DNA from: Streptomyces himalayensis subsp. himalayensis
Lineage (GTDB): Bacteria; Actinomycetota; Actinomycetes; Streptomycetales; Streptomycetaceae
Length of the DNA: 64,000 nucleotides
Reading direction: 5' to 3'
NCBI RefSeq assembly: GCF_013778455.1
Contig: NZ_JACEHE010000004.1
Coordinates: forward strand, 124,001-188,000
A program made the translations under genes and the position numbers. Shown piece by piece: positions 1-7,645 of the stretch (positions are counted from its first letter, which is position 1; each line of letters begins with the position of its first letter). A model generated the notes under the pieces. That model was not told the DNA's origin. It saw only the letters and a program-made list of their open reading frames with translations, and did no database searches.

Positions 1-1
1 G

Positions 2-508
2 GCCGACGGCTTCTCGCAGGGCCGGGACGTGCAGTACGCGGTGCTGTTCGACCGTATGTTCCGCTTCCCCGTCACCGGCGAGCGCGTACGCAACTACGAC
101 GGCCTCGGCGGCCAGCTGCTCTTCGCGTACCTGCACAAGCACGACGTGGTGCGCTGGACGGACAACAAGCTGCACATCGACTGGGACCGCGCCCCGCAGG
201 TCACCAACCAGCTGTGCGCCGAGATCGAGAAGCTCTACCGCGACGGAATCGACCGGCCGAAGCTGGTCCACTGGTTCGCCGGATACGAGCTGGTGTCCCG
301 CTACCTCGCCCCGCACCCCGGATCGCGCTGGGCCAAGGGCCCCGACGCCCTTGACCTGACGCAGCCGCCGCGCAAACTCGTGGATGACGTGCTTCCGGAC
401 GAGTTTCCGCTCAGCATGTTCTATGAGGCGCTCTCCAAGAAGCTGAAGGACGTGATCGCCTCCACCAAGGGGATCACGGCGGACAGCGCCGAGCGGGTCG
501 CCGCGTGA
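2..508 (+). CDS. DUF6421-like protein, C-terminal part (5' cut by window edge)
   Basis: The open frame enters from the left edge and ends at TGA 506-508, leaving 168 residues. The text (FDRMFRFPVTGERVRNYDG early, HWFAGYELVSRYLAPHPGS in the middle, DVLPDEFPLSMFYEALSKKL late) resembles the C-terminal end of the Streptomyces DUF6421 proteins as I recall them. No catalytic motif is visible and the function is unknown. The downstream SDR follows after 38 bases (or overlaps by four if its upstream GTG at 505 is used), so the two are probably co-transcribed. The family name is from memory; that this is a real coding end is clear from codon use and the lack of competing frames. Confidence 0.6.
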   Translation, partial: ADGFSQGRDVQYAVLFDRMFRFPVTGERVRNYDGLGGQLLFAYLHKHDVVRWTDNKLHIDWDRAPQVTNQLCAEIEKLYRDGIDRPKLVHWFAGYELVSRYLAPHPGSRWAKGPDALDLTQPPRKLVDDVLPDEFPLSMFYEALSKKLKDVIASTKGITADSAERVAA

Positions 509-546
509 GCGATCACGTCCACAACACTGCTCAGGAGGCGAGGATC

Positions 547-1293
547 ATGGGGAACGGGGCTCTCAGCGGTGCGGTGATCGCGGTGGCCGGTGCGGGTGGA
601 CCCGCAGGGCGTGCGGCGCTGCTGCGGCTCGCCGAGGCGGGGGCCACCGTCGTCGGCTCGGACAACGATCCGGAGCGACTGGCGGAGGCCGTTGACGCGG
701 CACGTTACGCACACGGCGGCGCCAGCGTCGTCGGGGACACGGTCGACCTGCTCGACCTGGGGGCCACCCGCGACTGGGCCACCCGCATCGAGAAGGACTT
801 CGGCCGGGTCGACGGGCTCGTGCACCTCGTCGGCGGCTGGCGCGGCAGCGAGACGTTCACCAGGACGAACGTCGACGACTGGGACTTCCTCGAGTTGCTG
901 CTCATCCGCACCGTGCAGCACACTTCCCTGGCCTTCCACGAGGCGCTGCAGCGCAGCGACCGCGGCCGGTACGTCCTGATCAGCGCCGCGGGGGCGAGCA
1001 ATCCCACCGCGGGCAACGCCGCCTACGCAGCGGCCAAGGCCGCCGCCGAGGCATGGACACTGGCCATGGCGGACTTCTTCCGCAAGGCCGGGGGCCCTGA
1101 GGGGCCCACGTCGGCGGCTGCGATCCTGGTGGTGAAGGCGCTGGTGCACGAGGCCATGCGCGCCGAGAAACCCAACGCGAAGTTCGCGGGCTTCACAGAC
1201 GTCAAGGAGCTGGCCGAGGCCATCGCCGGGCTCTGGGAGAGGCCCGCCCAGGAAGTGAACGGACAGCGTCTGTGGCTCACCGAGAAGCCGTGA
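547..1293 (+). CDS. SDR family NAD(P)-dependent oxidoreductase
   Basis: A 248-residue short-chain dehydrogenase/reductase. The N-terminal Rossmann loop reads AVAGAGGPAGRAALLRLAEAG, a variant of TGxxxGxG; the catalytic SDR signature is the YAAAK at about residue 160 with an upstream Ser (LISAAGAS). The substrate cannot be told from sequence. I chose ATG 547 because AGGAGG lies eight bases upstream at 533-538; a GTG at 505 overlapping the previous stop gives a longer 262-residue version with no comparable ribosome site. The stop TGA overlaps the likely GTG start of the next gene, implying translational coupling with the threonine-aldolase-like enzyme. Confidence 0.85.
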   Translation: MGNGALSGAVIAVAGAGGPAGRAALLRLAEAGATVVGSDNDPERLAEAVDAARYAHGGASVVGDTVDLLDLGATRDWATRIEKDFGRVDGLVHLVGGWRGSETFTRTNVDDWDFLELLLIRTVQHTSLAFHEALQRSDRGRYVLISAAGASNPTAGNAAYAAAKAAAEAWTLAMADFFRKAGGPEGPTSAAAILVVKALVHEAMRAEKPNAKFAGFTDVKELAEAIAGLWERPAQEVNGQRLWLTEKP

Positions 1294-2360
1294 ACCCTCC
1301 GAAGACCGACGCCCGGCGTCATCACGACCCGGAGATCCGCGGATTCGCCAGCGACAACTACGCCGGCGCCCACCCCGAGGTCCTCGCCGCGCTCGCCCTC
1401 GCCAACGGCGGTCACCAGATCGCCTACGGCGAGGACGACTACACCGCGCATCTGCAGCAGGTCATCCGGGGCCACTTCGGTGCGACCGCCGAGGCCTTCC
1501 CGGTCTTCAACGGCACGGGCGCGAACGTCGTGGCGCTCCAGGCGGTCACCGACCGCTGGGGCGCGGTGATCTGCGCCGAGAGTGCGCACATCAACGTCGA
1601 CGAGGGGGGCGCCCCCGAGCGGATGGGCGGCCTGAAGCTGCTCACGGTCCCCACGCCCGACGGCAAGCTCACGCCCGATCTGATCGACCGGCAGGCGTAC
1701 GGCTGGGACGACGAGCACCGTGCCATGCCCCAGGTCGTCTCGATCGCGCAGAACACCGAACTCGGCACGGTCTACACGGTCGACGAGATCCGCGCGATCT
1801 GCGAACACGCGCATGCGCACGGGATGAGGGTGCACATCGACGGGGCGCGGATAGCCAACGCCGCGGCGTCGCTGAACGTCCCCATGCGGGCGTTCACCAA
1901 CGCGGTCGGCGTCGACATCCTGTCCTTCGGCGGCACCAAGAACGGCGCGCTGTTCGGTGAGGCCGTCGTCGTCCTCAACCAGGACGCCGTCAGCCATATG
2001 AAGCATCTGCGGAAGCTGTCGATGCAGCTCGCCTCCAAGATGCGTTTCGTGTCCGTGCAGTTGGAGGCGCTGCTCGCCAAGGACCTGTGGCTGCGCAACG
2101 CCCGCCATGCCAATGAGATGGCGCAGCGCCTCGCCGAGGGCGTGCGTGCCGTGCACGGGGTCGAGATCCTCTACCCGGTGCAGGCGAACGCGGTCTTCGC
2201 GCGACTTCCGCACGACGTCAGCGCCCGGCTGCAGAAGCGCTACCGCTTCTACTTCTGGGACGAGGCGGCGGGCGACGTCCGCTGGATGTGCTCCTTCGAC
2301 ACGACCGAGGACGACGTCGACGGGTTCGTGGCGGCGCTCAAGGAGGAGATGGCGCGCTGA
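1290..2360 (+). CDS. Threonine aldolase / beta-eliminating lyase family protein
   Basis: A 356-residue fold-type I PLP enzyme of the threonine aldolase (Gly1/LtaE) group. Visible features are the N-terminal FASDNYAGAHPEVLAAL, the His-containing AHINVDEGGAPERMGG, the HIDGARIANAA segment with the PLP-contacting Asp and Arg, and the Schiff-base lysine in SFGGTKNGA. Known family members cleave L-threonine or L-allo-threonine to glycine and acetaldehyde; specificity here is inferred only at family level. The GTG at 1290 overlaps the SDR stop (GTGA), which is why I prefer it over GTG 1272. Together with the SDR it may form a small amino-acid catabolic unit, as threonine breakdown often pairs a dehydrogenase with an aldolase. 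Confidence 0.85.
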   Translation: MNPPKTDARRHHDPEIRGFASDNYAGAHPEVLAALALANGGHQIAYGEDDYTAHLQQVIRGHFGATAEAFPVFNGTGANVVALQAVTDRWGAVICAESAHINVDEGGAPERMGGLKLLTVPTPDGKLTPDLIDRQAYGWDDEHRAMPQVVSIAQNTELGTVYTVDEIRAICEHAHAHGMRVHIDGARIANAAASLNVPMRAFTNAVGVDILSFGGTKNGALFGEAVVVLNQDAVSHMKHLRKLSMQLASKMRFVSVQLEALLAKDLWLRNARHANEMAQRLAEGVRAVHGVEILYPVQANAVFARLPHDVSARLQKRYRFYFWDEAAGDVRWMCSFDTTEDDVDGFVAALKEEMAR

Positions 2361-2406
2361 GCAGCACCCCTCGCCTTGCATAAGTATACCGGCTAGCGAA
2401 AAGCTA

Positions 2407-2436
2407 TTGACTCCCGGTCGGCGATATTCCTATGCT
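2407..2436 (+). promoter_or_regulatory. Promoter of transglutaminase-like gene, probably leaderless
   Basis: TTGACT at 2407-2412 and TATGCT at 2431-2436 are separated by 18 bases, close to the vegetative sigma factor consensus. ATG 2445 begins only eight bases after the -10 and no ribosome binding site fits between them, so transcription probably starts at or next to the start codon. Confidence 0.6.
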
Positions 2437-2444
2437 CTGCGGGC

Positions 2445-3017
2445 ATGGAGTTGATCCAGGAGAACCCCGATCTTTCGGCCTACTTGGCCGCTGATGACGT
2501 CATCGACCATCACCATCCGCTGGTGCGCGAGACGGCGGCACGTATCGCCGCGGGAGCGGTGGACTCGTATGCCTATGCGCAGGCCGCCTACGAGTTCGTG
2601 CGCGACGAGATCCCGCACTCTGCCGACAGTGGCGACATGCGCGTGACCTGGCGCGCCTCCGACGTCCTGGAGCAGCGCACCGGCATCTGTCACGCCAAGG
2701 CCCATGCGCTGGCTGCGCTGCTCCGAGCCGAGGACATCCCGACGGCCCTGTGCTACCAGAAGTTCGACATGGTGCACGGGCTGGTCGCCGTGCGGTTCCG
2801 TGGCGCATGGCACCGCCAGGATCCGCGCGGCAACAAGCCGGGGGTCGACGCCCAGTTCTCGCTGGACGGTGAGTGCCTCGCCTTCATGCCGGACCAAAAG
2901 TCCAATGAGCTGGACTATCCAGTGCTGTACGCCGAGCCTCACCCGGCCGTGCTGCGCGCCCTCACGGACGCCACCGACCGGGAGCACCTGTGGAAGGCGC
3001 TTCCCATCGCACTCTGA
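2445..3017 (+). CDS. Transglutaminase-like domain protein
   Basis: A 190-residue single-domain protein of the transglutaminase-like (papain-fold) family. The nucleophile Cys lies in RTGICHAKAHALAALL, and the His and Asp of the triad are in GAWHRQDPRGNK, with the expected order and spacing. Such small stand-alone proteins occur across bacteria as peptidases or cross-linkers of unknown substrate; no signal peptide is visible, so it is probably cytoplasmic. It has its own promoter (2407-2436) with a probably leaderless start, so it need not belong to the preceding operon. Confidence 0.85.
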   Translation: MELIQENPDLSAYLAADDVIDHHHPLVRETAARIAAGAVDSYAYAQAAYEFVRDEIPHSADSGDMRVTWRASDVLEQRTGICHAKAHALAALLRAEDIPTALCYQKFDMVHGLVAVRFRGAWHRQDPRGNKPGVDAQFSLDGECLAFMPDQKSNELDYPVLYAEPHPAVLRALTDATDREHLWKALPIAL

Positions 3018-3030
3018 GGCACGGCAGAGG

Positions 3031-3360
3031 ATGGCCCGCGCGCGCACGGTGTCGGGCGAGGTCCGCGCCCTGGCGCCCGGTTTCACGCACGTCGCCGTCG
3101 AGGCGTACGGCCTCGTGAACGGTCCCAGCACCGAGGCCACTTCGGCACTCCTGGACGACGTGGCCTGGCGTCTCGCGGAGCGCCTCGGCGGGCGCGCCCC
3201 GCACCAGGGCCCGCACATGGTCGCCTGGCGCGAGGCCTGCACGGCCAAGGCAGGGACCCCGCTGCGACCCGGAGGCGGCGGGCGCCGAACTGGCCGAACC
3301 GATCGAGAAGTTCATCCCCGGGGCGCGGCTAAGTCTCCATGCCCGGAGTCTCGGGCGTAA
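3031..3360 (+). pseudogene. Truncated B3/4-domain-like protein (probable remnant)
   Basis: The frame starting at ATG 3031 (GCAGAGG upstream) encodes about 70 well-behaved residues (ALAPGFTHVAVEAYGLVNG, then LLDDVAWRLAERLGG and HMVAWREA) that resemble the N-terminal part of stand-alone B3/4 domain proteins, relatives of the phenylalanyl-tRNA synthetase editing domain. After WREACTAKAG the sequence turns into low-complexity G/R/T text and ends at 3358-3360. From about 3269 the next frame reads like protein (PEAAGAELAEPIEKFIPGARL), so a deletion or frameshift has joined two unrelated or misaligned pieces. The B3/4 name is recalled, not searched. Translated or not, the normal C-terminal half is missing. 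Confidence 0.4.
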
Positions 3361-3364
3361 CCCG

Positions 3365-4093
3365 TCAGGGGGCCTCGGCGGCCTTCACCTCGGCGGGCGT
3401 CGGAGCCGTACCGCCGAGGTGGGCCGGCATCCACCACGTGTCGTCCGGGCCCTTCGGGCGCACCGGGTAGGCGCGCTGCGCGGCCTCGAGGAGCTCCTGC
3501 ACCCGATCGCGCACGCGCCGCGTGATCGCGCCCGCGTACTGGTCGCGCGGGGCCTCCACCGCCTCGCCGACGCGGATGGTGATCGGGATGTGCTGGCGCT
3601 TGAAGTTGCGCGGGCGGCCCTTCGTCCACAGCCGCTGTGTACCCCACACGGCCATCGGGATCAGCGGAACGCCGGCCTCCTGAGCCAGGCGTGCGGCACC
3701 GGACTTGAAGCTCTTCAGCGTGAACGACTGCGAGATGGTCGCCTCGGGGAACACCCCGATGATCTCACCGGCGCGCAGTGAGTCGAGCGCGTGCGCGTAC
3801 GCGTGCTCGCCCTGCTTACGGTCCACCGGGATGTGCTTCATCCCGCGCATCAGCGGTCCGGAGACCTTGTGACGGAAGACGGACTCCTTCGCCATGAAGC
3901 GCACCAGACGCTTCTGCGGCAGCGCGGCGAGGCCGTTGAAGATGAAATCCAGGTAGCCGATGTGGTTGCTCACCAGCACCGCCCCGCCCGAGCGGGGGAT
4001 GTTCTCCGACCCCTTGCAGTCGATCTTCAGGTCGAGTGCCTTGAACAGCGTGAGTGCGGCACCGATGACCGGACGGTAGACAAGCTCTGCCAT
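3365..4093 (-). CDS. plsC: 1-acyl-sn-glycerol-3-phosphate acyltransferase (PlsC family)
   Basis: A 242-residue lysophospholipid acyltransferase. The catalytic HX4D motif is in SNHIGYLDFIFNG near residue 45, the substrate-binding region follows as KQGEHAYAHALDSLRAGEIIG, and the third block is VFPEATISQSF. The family transfers an acyl chain from acyl-ACP or acyl-CoA to the sn-2 position of lysophosphatidate at the membrane. An N-terminal hydrophobic stretch fits membrane attachment. ATG 4093 is preceded on the minus strand by GGGCCCTCCCCACCC-type sequence rather than a classical site. It is transcribed away from the thioredoxin-like gene, with a 294-base gap between the two starts. Streptomyces carry several PlsC paralogues, so the symbol denotes the family. 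Confidence 0.88.
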   Translation of the reverse strand: MAELVYRPVIGAALTLFKALDLKIDCKGSENIPRSGGAVLVSNHIGYLDFIFNGLAALPQKRLVRFMAKESVFRHKVSGPLMRGMKHIPVDRKQGEHAYAHALDSLRAGEIIGVFPEATISQSFTLKSFKSGAARLAQEAGVPLIPMAVWGTQRLWTKGRPRNFKRQHIPITIRVGEAVEAPRDQYAGAITRRVRDRVQELLEAAQRAYPVRPKGPDDTWWMPAHLGGTAPTPAEVKAAEAP

Positions 4094-4387
4094 GGGTGGG
4101 GAGGGCCCTTCGTCTCTGCCTGGGGAGGGAGCTCCCGGCGGGAAGTTACGCAGCCGTAGGTTTTAGGCTTTGCGCAGATCGTGCCCCAAGAACGAACGAG
4201 TAGCCAGTCCTGGGTCCCTTGAAGCGCGAGATCCTCGTCACGTTGGAGTAAACAAACGGATACGCAAAGGCCGCCGAACCGGGAATCCTTACCGCTCGAC
4301 GGGCGCTGACAACGGGAGTATGAAAAGGGCGTTCTGCACCGACCGAGTGCACGTGGCCTGACCAACGAGCGGAAGCGGAGAACGGCA
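4094..4387. other. Intergenic gap between divergent plsC and thioredoxin-like genes
   Basis: This 294-base stretch is less GC-rich than its surroundings around 4150-4330. It must hold the two divergent promoters, but I see no convincing -35/-10 pair, hairpin or RNA gene. Short open frames here have no recognisable coding character. Confidence 0.4.
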
Positions 4388-4714
4388 GTGCGCGGACGGG
4401 ACGGCGGCCGACGGCTGGGAACGGCGGAGCTGGGCGGCGAGTTGGGCGAGCGGGCGACGCTCGTGCAGTTCTCCAGTGCCTTCTGCCAGCCCTGCCGGGC
4501 GACCCGCCGGGTGCTCTCCGATGTCGCGGGCCTGGTCCCGGGCGTGAGGCACGTCGAGATCGACGCCGAGGACCATCTCGACCTCGTACGGGAGTTGGAC
4601 ATCGTCAGAACACCCACGGTGCTGGTCCTCGACGCGGAAGGGCACATCGTGCGCCGGGCGACAGGTCAGCCGCGCAAGGCCGACGTGATCGCGGCGCTCG
4701 GGAAGGCCGTCTGA
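4388..4714 (+). CDS. Thioredoxin family protein with FCQPC active site
   Basis: A 108-residue thioredoxin fold. The redox pair is Cys33 and Cys36 in FSSAFCQPCRATRR, so the classical WCGPC is replaced by FCQPC; the cis-proline is in VRTPTVLVLD. It lacks a signal peptide and is probably cytoplasmic. The altered dipeptide between the cysteines is expected to shift redox potential and partner choice relative to canonical TrxA, so a role as a specialised reductant is an inference. GTG 4388 is preceded by GGAG at about 4377. The flavin reductase leader begins 72 bases after the stop. Confidence 0.85.
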   Translation: MRGRDGGRRLGTAELGGELGERATLVQFSSAFCQPCRATRRVLSDVAGLVPGVRHVEIDAEDHLDLVRELDIVRTPTVLVLDAEGHIVRRATGQPRKADVIAALGKAV

Positions 4715-4785
4715 CGCATGGTGAGGGCTTCCGGATGCCGGAACAGACTTGACTGCAACGGCCACCTATCATCAGCCTGACTCTC

Positions 4786-4866
4786 ATGCCCCCGGAACTC
4801 CTTCTTCACGAGCGCATCGATGTGGATCTCGCCCGCAACGCGAGCGCCCGCTGTCCCGGCCGCTGA
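4786..4866 (+). CDS. Leader peptide of the actinobacterial cysteine-attenuator type
   Basis: A 26-codon open frame, ATG 4786 to TGA 4864-4866, ends 43 bases before the flavin reductase start. Its core HERIDVDLARNASARC matches the pattern HIDLxRxxSAxC that I recall for putative leader peptides upstream of sulfur-metabolism genes in Actinobacteria. In mycobacteria, short cysteine-coding upstream frames are known to attenuate downstream genes when charged tRNA-Cys is plentiful; the same logic is inferred here from the single Cys near the end. A TTGACT (4749-4754) and TATCAT (4767-4772) lie upstream, but they are only 12 bases apart, so the promoter is uncertain. Confidence 0.75.
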   Translation: MPPELLLHERIDVDLARNASARCPGR

Positions 4867-4909
4867 ACAGTCGCCGACTCGCTCGAACCTCCACCAGAAG
4901 GACAACCGC

Positions 4910-5416
4910 ATGACGGCCACGCCCGGTCTCGGCACTCCTCAGCTCGCCTCCCCGGACCTCCTGCGCTCCGTCTTCCGGCAGCATGCCGCCGGTGTGGCGG
5001 TGATCACCGCACAGGGCGGCCGCCCCGTCGGCTTCACCGCCACCTCCCTCACCTCCGTCTCCGCCGAGCCCCCCGTCGTCTCGTTCGGCATCGGCCTCGG
5101 CGCCTCGAGCTGGCCGGTCATCGCCGAGTCCGAGCACGTCGGAGTGCACATACTCGGCGAGCACCAGCAGCAGTTGGCCGCCACCTTCGCCAGGAGCGGC
5201 GCCGACCGCTTCGGTGCGCCCACCCGCTGGTACGAAGGCCCACACGGCGTGCCGGTGCTCGACGGCGTTCTCGCCTGGCTCGTCTGCCGGGTCGTCGCCC
5301 GGGTGCCGGCCGGGGACCACCGCATCGTTCTGGCCGAGGCCGTGGTGGGGAACCCCGCCGGTGTCGGTCGCCCGCTCGTGTACCACCAGGGGCGCTTCAA
5401 CGCCCTGCGCGACTGA
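4910..5416 (+). CDS. Flavin reductase family protein
   Basis: A 168-residue flavin reductase of the HpaC/ActVB group (FMN-binding split barrel). Diagnostic stretches are FRQHAAGVAVITAQ, GRPVGFTATSLTSVSAEPPVVSF and the late YHQGRFNAL. Such enzymes use NAD(P)H to reduce free FMN or FAD for a partner monooxygenase, for example in sulfonate desulfonation. ATG 4910 is chosen because AGAAGGA lies at the right distance; the longer frame from 4820 would translate the leader region in the wrong frame. The sulfur-type leader peptide just upstream suggests that expression responds to cysteine or sulfur supply. No monooxygenase gene is adjacent, so the partner is elsewhere or lost. Confidence 0.88.
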   Translation: MTATPGLGTPQLASPDLLRSVFRQHAAGVAVITAQGGRPVGFTATSLTSVSAEPPVVSFGIGLGASSWPVIAESEHVGVHILGEHQQQLAATFARSGADRFGAPTRWYEGPHGVPVLDGVLAWLVCRVVARVPAGDHRIVLAEAVVGNPAGVGRPLVYHQGRFNALRD

Positions 5417-5461
5417 GAGATCCCGGTTACGCAGCGTTGCAAAGGTCACAGTTCAAAGCGC

Positions 5462-5490
5462 TTGCTTAGCGGGTAAGTAGTGGGTGTACT
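5462..5490 (+). promoter_or_regulatory. Possible promoter of etfBA
   Basis: TTGCTT (5462-5467) and TGTACT (5485-5490) are 17 bases apart, upstream of etfB. The match to consensus is moderate. An AAGCGCTT palindrome overlaps the -35 side. Confidence 0.35.
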
Positions 5491-5606
5491 GGCGAGTAAT
5501 ATTTCGTTCGGAGCGAGAGCCGCCACGAGCGGAATCTGCCGCTTCAGGCGCCTATGCTGCCTGCAACAAGGCAGCCCTGAAATGACGATGCAGTAGGAGA
5601 GCCGGC

Positions 5607-6395
5607 GTGAGCTTGAGGATCGTTGTCACTGTGAAGTACGTGCCCGACGCCACTGGCGACCGGCACTTCGCCGATGACTTGACCGTCGACCGTGACGACG
5701 TCGACGGGCTGCTGTCGGAGCTGGACGAGTACGCGGTCGAGCAGGCGCTGCAGATCTCCGAGAACTCCGACGACGACGTGGAGATCACCGTTCTGACGGT
5801 GGGCCCGGAGGACGCCAAGGACGCGCTGCGCAAGGCGCTGTCGATGGGTGCCGACAAGGCGATTCACGTCGAGGACGACGACCTGCACGGCACGGATGTC
5901 ATCGGTACCTCCCTGGTCCTGGCCAAGGCCATCGAGAAGGCCGGGTACGACCTGGTGGTCTCCGGCATGGCCTCCACCGACGGCACCGCCGGTGTGGTCC
6001 CGGCCCTGCTCGCCGAGCGCCTGGGCGTCCCGCAGGTCACCTTGCTCTCCGAGGTCTCCGTCGAGGACGGCGTGGTCAGGGGCCGTCGTGACGGTGACAC
6101 CGCGTCCGAGCAGCTGGAGGCTTCCCTGCCGGCGGTCGTGTCGGTGACGGACCAGTCGGGCGAGGCCCGCTACCCGTCGTTCAAGGGCATCATGGCCGCC
6201 AAGAAGAAGCCGGTGGAGTCCTGGGACCTGGAGGACCTGGAGATCGAGGCGGACGAGGTCGGTCTCGAGGGTGCCTGGACCAAGGTCGAGGCGGCGGCGG
6301 AGCGTCCGGCCCGCACGGCCGGCACGATCGTCAAGGACGAGGGCGAGGGCGGCAAGCAGCTGGCCGAGTTCCTGGCCGGCCAGAAGTTCATCTGA
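5607..6395 (+). CDS. etfB: Electron transfer flavoprotein subunit beta
   Basis: A 262-residue EtfB/FixA. Characteristic blocks are VTVKYVPDATGDR at the N-terminus, ALQISENSDDDVEITVLTVGPEDA in the AMP-binding fold and the region DLVVSGMASTDGTAGVVPALLAERLG. EtfB binds AMP and pairs with EtfA to carry electrons from acyl-CoA dehydrogenases to the membrane quinone pool. GTG 5607 has an AGGAGA site upstream. etfA follows after 60 bases with the same orientation, so the two form an operon ended by the strong hairpin at 7469-7507. Confidence 0.96.
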   Translation: MSLRIVVTVKYVPDATGDRHFADDLTVDRDDVDGLLSELDEYAVEQALQISENSDDDVEITVLTVGPEDAKDALRKALSMGADKAIHVEDDDLHGTDVIGTSLVLAKAIEKAGYDLVVSGMASTDGTAGVVPALLAERLGVPQVTLLSEVSVEDGVVRGRRDGDTASEQLEASLPAVVSVTDQSGEARYPSFKGIMAAKKKPVESWDLEDLEIEADEVGLEGAWTKVEAAAERPARTAGTIVKDEGEGGKQLAEFLAGQKFI

Positions 6396-6455
6396 GCTTC
6401 GGTCATCACCCCTAACCGCCCCGCAATACTTCGCAAGCAGGAGAGAAGAAGTCCC

Positions 6456-7418
6456 ATGGCTGAAGTTCTCGTCTACGTCGACCACGTGGACGGTGCCGTC
6501 CGCAAGCCCACGCTGGAGCTGCTGACCCTGGCCCGCCGTATCGGCGAGCCGGTCGCCGTCGCGCTGGGCGCCGGTGCCGAGGCCACCGCCGCCACGCTCG
6601 GTGAGCACGGCGCGGTGAAGGTCCTCACCCACGACGCGCCTGAGTACGCCGACTACCTGGTCGTGCCGAAGGTGGACGCGCTGCAGGCCGCGTACGAGGC
6701 CGTCTCCCCGGCCGCGGTGCTGGTGCCGTCGTCCGCCGAGGGCAAGGAGATCGCCGCGCGTCTGGCGGTCCGTATCGGGTCGGGCATCATCACCGACGCC
6801 GTCGACCTGGAGGCCGGCGACGAGGGTCCGGTCGCGACGCAGTCGGTGTTCGCCGCGTCGTTCACGACCAAGTCCCGTGTGTCCAAGGGCACGCCGGTCA
6901 TCACGGTCAAGCCGAACTCGGCGCCGGTCGAGGCTGCTGCGGCCGCGGGTGCGGTCGAGGCGCTGAACGTGTCCTTCTCCGAGAAGGCCACCGGCACGAA
7001 GGTCACCGCGCGGACGCCGCGTGAGTCGACGGGTCGTCCGGAGCTGACCGAGGCCGCGATCGTGGTCTCCGGTGGCCGCGGTGTGAACGGTGCGGAGAAC
7101 TTCGCGATCATCGAGGCGCTGGCTGACAGCCTGGGCGCGGCGGTCGGTGCCTCGCGTGCCGCGGTGGACGCGGGCTGGTACCCGCACTCCAACCAGGTCG
7201 GCCAGACCGGCAAGAGCGTGTCGCCGCAGCTGTACATCGCCTCGGGTATCTCGGGTGCGATCCAGCACCGTGCCGGTATGCAGACGTCGAAGACGATCGT
7301 CGCGATCAACAAGGACGCCGAGGCCCCGATCTTCGATCTGGTCGACTACGGCGTGGTCGGCGACCTGTTCGAGGTCGTCCCGCAGCTGACCGAGGAGATC
7401 AAGTCCCGCAAGGGCTGA
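6456..7418 (+). CDS. etfA: Electron transfer flavoprotein subunit alpha
   Basis: A 320-residue EtfA/FixB. The C-terminal FAD domain is clear: VSGGRGVNGAENF, SRAAVDAGWYPHSNQVGQTGKSVSPQLYIASGISGAIQH in the usual order, and INKDAEAPIFDLVDYGVVGDLFEVVP at the end. It carries the redox-active FAD of the ETF heterodimer. ATG 6456 has CAGGAGAG upstream. It is the last gene of the etfBA operon. The sequence is complete with no unusual substitutions that I can see. Confidence 0.96.
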   Translation: MAEVLVYVDHVDGAVRKPTLELLTLARRIGEPVAVALGAGAEATAATLGEHGAVKVLTHDAPEYADYLVVPKVDALQAAYEAVSPAAVLVPSSAEGKEIAARLAVRIGSGIITDAVDLEAGDEGPVATQSVFAASFTTKSRVSKGTPVITVKPNSAPVEAAAAAGAVEALNVSFSEKATGTKVTARTPRESTGRPELTEAAIVVSGGRGVNGAENFAIIEALADSLGAAVGASRAAVDAGWYPHSNQVGQTGKSVSPQLYIASGISGAIQHRAGMQTSKTIVAINKDAEAPIFDLVDYGVVGDLFEVVPQLTEEIKSRKG

Positions 7419-7420
7419 TC

Positions 7421-7448
7421 CTCCCCCAGTGCCTCAAGGGCCTGGGAG
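7421..7448 (+). repeat. Imperfect CTCCC...GGGAG hairpin after etfA
   Basis: CTCCCCCAGTGCC (7421-7433) and GGGCCTGGGAG (7438-7448) pair with bulges around TCAA. Followed by GTGCCCCC, it looks like the dispersed CTCCCCCAG/GGGAGGTGCCCCC palindromes that I recall in Streptomyces genomes. It directly follows the etfA stop and precedes the main terminator. Confidence 0.45.
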
Positions 7449-7468
7449 GTGCCCCCATCGGAGCCTGT

Positions 7469-7507
7469 GAGGCCCCTGCGACCGCATGCATCGGTCGCAG
7501 GGGCCTC
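7469..7507 (+). terminator. Strong terminator of etfBA (perfect 16-bp stem)
   Basis: GAGGCCCCTGCGACCG (7469-7484) is the exact inverse complement of 7492-7507, around the loop CATGCAT. No U-tract follows, which is usual for high-GC actinomycetes. The symmetry allows action in both directions. Confidence 0.9.
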
Positions 7508-7645
7508 CTGCCCTATCAGGGCCTGTGGCTCACCCCGTCCGCGCAGGGGTAAGACGGTGTTGACCAGCGGGAAGCGCCATGGATAGCTTCGCTCAACGGA
7601 TTGTTGATTCCGTGACTCGGAAAAGTGACGGCGGAGGGTGTGGAC

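Noticed and set aside
421-2381. Long minus-strand open frames opposite the SDR and threonine-aldolase genes
   Set aside because: They are antisense shadows typical of high-GC DNA; no domain, ribosome site or coding-like third positions in that strand.
4749-4772. TTGACT and TATCAT as a promoter for the leader peptide
   Set aside because: The spacer is only 12 bases, too short for a standard sigma-70-type promoter; noted but not annotated as a promoter.
5544-7268. 574-codon minus-strand frame opposite etfBA
   Set aside because: etfB and etfA are certain; the opposite strand gives only the low-complexity shadow of their regular codon use.
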